Source of the DNA: Methanoregula sp.
GTDB taxonomy: Archaea > Halobacteriota > Methanomicrobia > Methanomicrobiales > Methanospirillaceae
Length of the DNA: 7,770 nucleotides
Reading direction: 5' to 3'
Assembly (NCBI GenBank): GCA_028711405.1
Contig: JAQTSH010000070.1
Span: 1-7,770, forward strand
Shown: piece by piece, positions 5,555-7,770 of the stretch
Position numbering within the stretch: position 1 is the first letter of the stretch
How the letters are laid out: each line of letters starts with the position of its first letter
Program-made: the position numbers and the translations under genes
Notes under the pieces: model-generated
What the model was told of the DNA's origin: nothing
Seen by the model: the letters and a program-made list of their open reading frames with translations, nothing else
The model's database searches: none

Positions 5555-6361
5555 ATGAGATGTATCACGTTCGACCGGTATATTGAAGCGTTCCATGTCC
5601 TCGAGAGATTCTCGGAAGAATACCCCTTCATGCTCCGGCATCTTCTCGATCTCACCTGGACGCATGATCCGGGAGGCATCTCTATCCTGGATATCGGTGC
5701 TGGTACCGGCACGTTTGCCCGATCGTTTCTCACACGCTGCACCATCCCCGTCCGTTCGTATACCGCCATCGAACCTTCCGTGGATCATGTCCGGCAACTG
5801 CATGAGAACCTGCGGGATATACCGGTGGAAAAAGAGATCATCCAGGATTTTTTTACGCCACACTCTGAGTTCAATAAGAAGTTCGACCTGGTGCTCCTCT
5901 CACATTGTACGTACTGTTTTATGCCGGATCCCAAACCCTATCTCAAAAACGCATTCGGGTTGGTCGCCGATCACGGGAGGGCGGTCTGCTATCACGGTGC
6001 TCCCTCGAATTTTTGTTCTGTCCTCAATTTCATCTACAAAGACATCCTCCCGGAGACCCGGATCGCAGATCCCACGTTCACCAGCTGGAATGTCAGGGAT
6101 ATTCTCGAGCGAGACGAGATCCCCCATACCGTCATCTACCTGCCGGGCTATCTTCGGGCAGGTACGGTCTTCTCAGAGGGAAATACCGCCCTGCTCCACA
6201 ACCTGATCACGTTCTCCCTTCTCGTGGAGGCAGAATCCCTGGAGCCCAGGCTGCTGAAACGGACCGAGGAGATCCTCCGGGAGATCGCGTATCCCTCGGC
6301 GGATGGACCCCTGCTGAATCTCGGGGTCGATGCAATCGTCGTTGAGGCGCGGGAGGGCTGA
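5555..6361 (+). CDS. SAM-dependent methyltransferase, histamine N-methyltransferase-like
   Basis: A 268-residue cytoplasmic class I (Rossmann-fold) methyltransferase that should transfer a methyl group from S-adenosylmethionine to a small molecule. Motif I is ILDIGAGTGTF (44-54). The acidic residue that holds the SAM ribose is E73 in YTAIEPS (69-75), and the motif II strand is FDLVLLSHCTYCF (110-122). Compared from memory, the whole chain follows the order of animal histamine N-methyltransferase. It has an N-terminal helix (YIEAFHVLERFSEEYPFM) like its Y-x-x-F...H...EH segment, the 'EPS' after motif I, the hydrophobic 'MLYYV'-like strand, and a C-terminal strand ending IVVEA where that enzyme ends FIVIEA. 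The substrate cannot be read from the sequence and need not be histamine. The ATG at 5555 is supported by GGAGAG 8 nt upstream. The length fits this group. It is divergent from TPR gene B and ends about 200 bp before the transposase start, and I see no operon partner. Confidence 0.82.
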   Translation: MRCITFDRYIEAFHVLERFSEEYPFMLRHLLDLTWTHDPGGISILDIGAGTGTFARSFLTRCTIPVRSYTAIEPSVDHVRQLHENLRDIPVEKEIIQDFFTPHSEFNKKFDLVLLSHCTYCFMPDPKPYLKNAFGLVADHGRAVCYHGAPSNFCSVLNFIYKDILPETRIADPTFTSWNVRDILERDEIPHTVIYLPGYLRAGTVFSEGNTALLHNLITFSLLVEAESLEPRLLKRTEEILREIAYPSADGPLLNLGVDAIVVEAREG

Positions 6362-6567
6362 TCCGGCAACGGACTGCTGGAAAATGCTCTTTTATCCGGG
6401 AGTATCTCCGGCAGTGTTAAGATTCCCTGACACCCCCTCCGTGTGAGTGGTGCAGGTCAGATACCGGTTTGAAAACGGGCGATGATCTTTTCATTGTATG
6501 CTTCATTTCAGATTCGGAGCATGGAGAATGGAAACACTTTAATTTTTTCGTGATGGACGTACTCCTC

Positions 6568-7770
6568 ATGGTCTGGATTCGGCGGATGAAACGCGGGAAT
6601 AAGGTGGTACTCTGCAAATACAGGAGCGTCCGGAGAGACGGGAAGGTCGTGAGTGAATTCGTCGAATATCTTGGTGTCGAAGGTGATCAGGAGAAGGTAC
6701 CGCTCCCCAAAAAGACGGTGATGAAATGGACACCCCCCGAACGATCCGTTCGTTCTGGCGATGTCACAGTCCTCTGGCATATCGCGCAGGAACTCAAAAT
6801 TGCCCGGACGATCGACCGCGTATGCGGTCACCCTCCGCGAAACAACGCCACGTCTCCCGGCACCCTGCTGACCGTATGGGCAATCAACAGTGCTGTCGAT
6901 CCGGTAAGTGCTGCCCTGTTGCCCACCTGGATCGAGGGCACAGATCTCCCCACATTGGCGGGATTCGGGCAGAATATCCCGGGAAAAGAGGCTTTTTATG
7001 CAGCCCTGGATGCGATCTCGCGGTATGATGAACATTCCCGCAAACTCATCGACATCACAACCGCGATGGACGTCCTGCTGTATTCCCACTGGCGTCAGAA
7101 GCACCCGTTGCCCACCAGGGATGATGAGGTTTTGGCGTATGACATCCCCTCTGTCATTGTCTATGGGGATACCCGCATGTTAGTCCGGAACGGGCTGCGT
7201 GCCAATACGGCAACACAGCAACCGGTCATCCTGTCGGTGATCGTCTCGAAACACGATCAGTATCCACTCACTATCAGGATTCAGCCGGGCAATTATTTAT
7301 CGGGGGAACATCCACAGGAACTGATCCCGCGTCAATCCGGTTTTCCGATAACCTCAGGAACACTCGTCTATGACCGGGTATCCTCAAAAGAAGAGTCACG
7401 CGGTGAGCCGGATGGGAATGACTGGAAGGTCATCAGGGGAGTACCGGATCTTTCCAAAGAAGAAGAGCAGATCCTCCGGCATGCAGATATTCCTGAGACG
7501 CAAAAGAACCTGGTTTTTCATGAGGGAACGGGGGATATATACGCCGTAAAACTCCCCGCCCGCGAAGCCGGTGGGGGATGGGATACGATCGTGTATCGCG
7601 ATATGACGGAAGCGAAGGAGTGTCGTGTCACACGAGACCGGGCAATTGATGAAATCTCAAAAGAGTTACACCGGTTGAGATCGCACATTGGGGTAAACAC
7701 CAAAAATATACTATGGGGATCGATCACCGGGATCCTCGAAGGCTGGGAGAGTTTTTTTGTCATCACCCTG
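6568..7770 (+). CDS. IS1634-like DDE transposase, C-terminus beyond window
   Basis: The first 401 residues of a transposase; the frame has no stop before the right edge. The N-terminus (MVWIRRMKRGNKVVLCKYRS, then GKVVSEFVEYLG) and the segment GDVTVLWHIAQELKIARTID are typical of IS1634-type enzymes, as is TVWAINSAVDPVSAALLPTW. The first catalytic Asp is probably D192 (AYDIPSV) and the second D269 (LVYDRVS), with the usual ILSVIVSKHDQYPLTIRIQPGN strand pair between them. The third acidic residue should lie beyond the window. Several usual motif residues are altered: the GYSKDxRPD stretch reads NGLRANTATQ and DRGM reads DRVS. The protein is thus a diverged member, possibly inactive. The frame is open from 6421. 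ATG 6568 is chosen because family members start just before a WIRR-like motif; 6553 and 6586 are alternatives, and none has a strong ribosome binding site. It belongs to a DDE mobile element whose terminal repeats cannot be located with one end missing. Confidence 0.78.
   Translation, partial: MVWIRRMKRGNKVVLCKYRSVRRDGKVVSEFVEYLGVEGDQEKVPLPKKTVMKWTPPERSVRSGDVTVLWHIAQELKIARTIDRVCGHPPRNNATSPGTLLTVWAINSAVDPVSAALLPTWIEGTDLPTLAGFGQNIPGKEAFYAALDAISRYDEHSRKLIDITTAMDVLLYSHWRQKHPLPTRDDEVLAYDIPSVIVYGDTRMLVRNGLRANTATQQPVILSVIVSKHDQYPLTIRIQPGNYLSGEHPQELIPRQSGFPITSGTLVYDRVSSKEESRGEPDGNDWKVIRGVPDLSKEEEQILRHADIPETQKNLVFHEGTGDIYAVKLPAREAGGGWDTIVYRDMTEAKECRVTRDRAIDEISKELHRLRSHIGVNTKNILWGSITGILEGWESFFVITL

Noticed and set aside
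6508..7104. Long minus-strand open frame (198 codons) opposite the transposase
   Set aside because: It is the shadow of the transposase reading frame, lacks a ribosome binding site, and its translation resembles no protein family, whereas the plus-strand frame has clear IS1634-type motifs.
1..7770. CRISPR array or other short regularly spaced repeats
   Set aside because: No short repeat with regular spacing was found; the only clear repeat is the 1.77 kb tandem duplication.

Overview
The window looks like a stretch of an archaeal genome, most plausibly a methanogen of the Methanomicrobiales type. The clues are AT-rich TATA-like boxes about 50 nt ahead of start codons, GGAG/GAGGG ribosome binding sites, a mid-50s GC background by eye, and an IS1634-like transposase of a style common in methanogens. 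The taxonomic call is inference; no rRNA or core marker gene is present.

Layout. From the left edge to about 5.16 kb everything reads on the minus strand. Taken in transcription order (right to left) it holds two tandem copies of a roughly 1.77 kb unit, each carrying one uncharacterised TPR-type gene (3510-5159 and 1735-3381). These are followed by a small conserved hypothetical protein with a 'MARELGLNP' signature (1218-1610), a small HTH/coiled-coil protein that starts at a TTG (702-1031), and a membrane protein of the small multidrug-export family cut by the left edge (1-446). A 395 bp divergent intergenic region (5160-5554) separates this block from two plus-strand genes. These are a SAM-dependent methyltransferase resembling histamine N-methyltransferase (5555-6361) and an IS1634-like transposase that runs off the right edge (6568-7770).

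How the genes relate. I see no single pathway. The two TPR paralogues form the most distinctive unit. They share promoters, ribosome binding sites, a C-terminal cysteine cluster (C-x6-C-x-C-C-x5-C) and even the bases after the stop codon, yet they have diverged in discrete protein blocks. Such a pattern would fit paralogues that keep a common framework and expression control while changing what they bind. The two small proteins next to them may form a regulatory pair, but this rests only on adjacency and size. The nearby transposase and the duplication make 0.7-7.8 kb look like an accessory region. No rRNA, tRNA, CRISPR array or replication origin was found.
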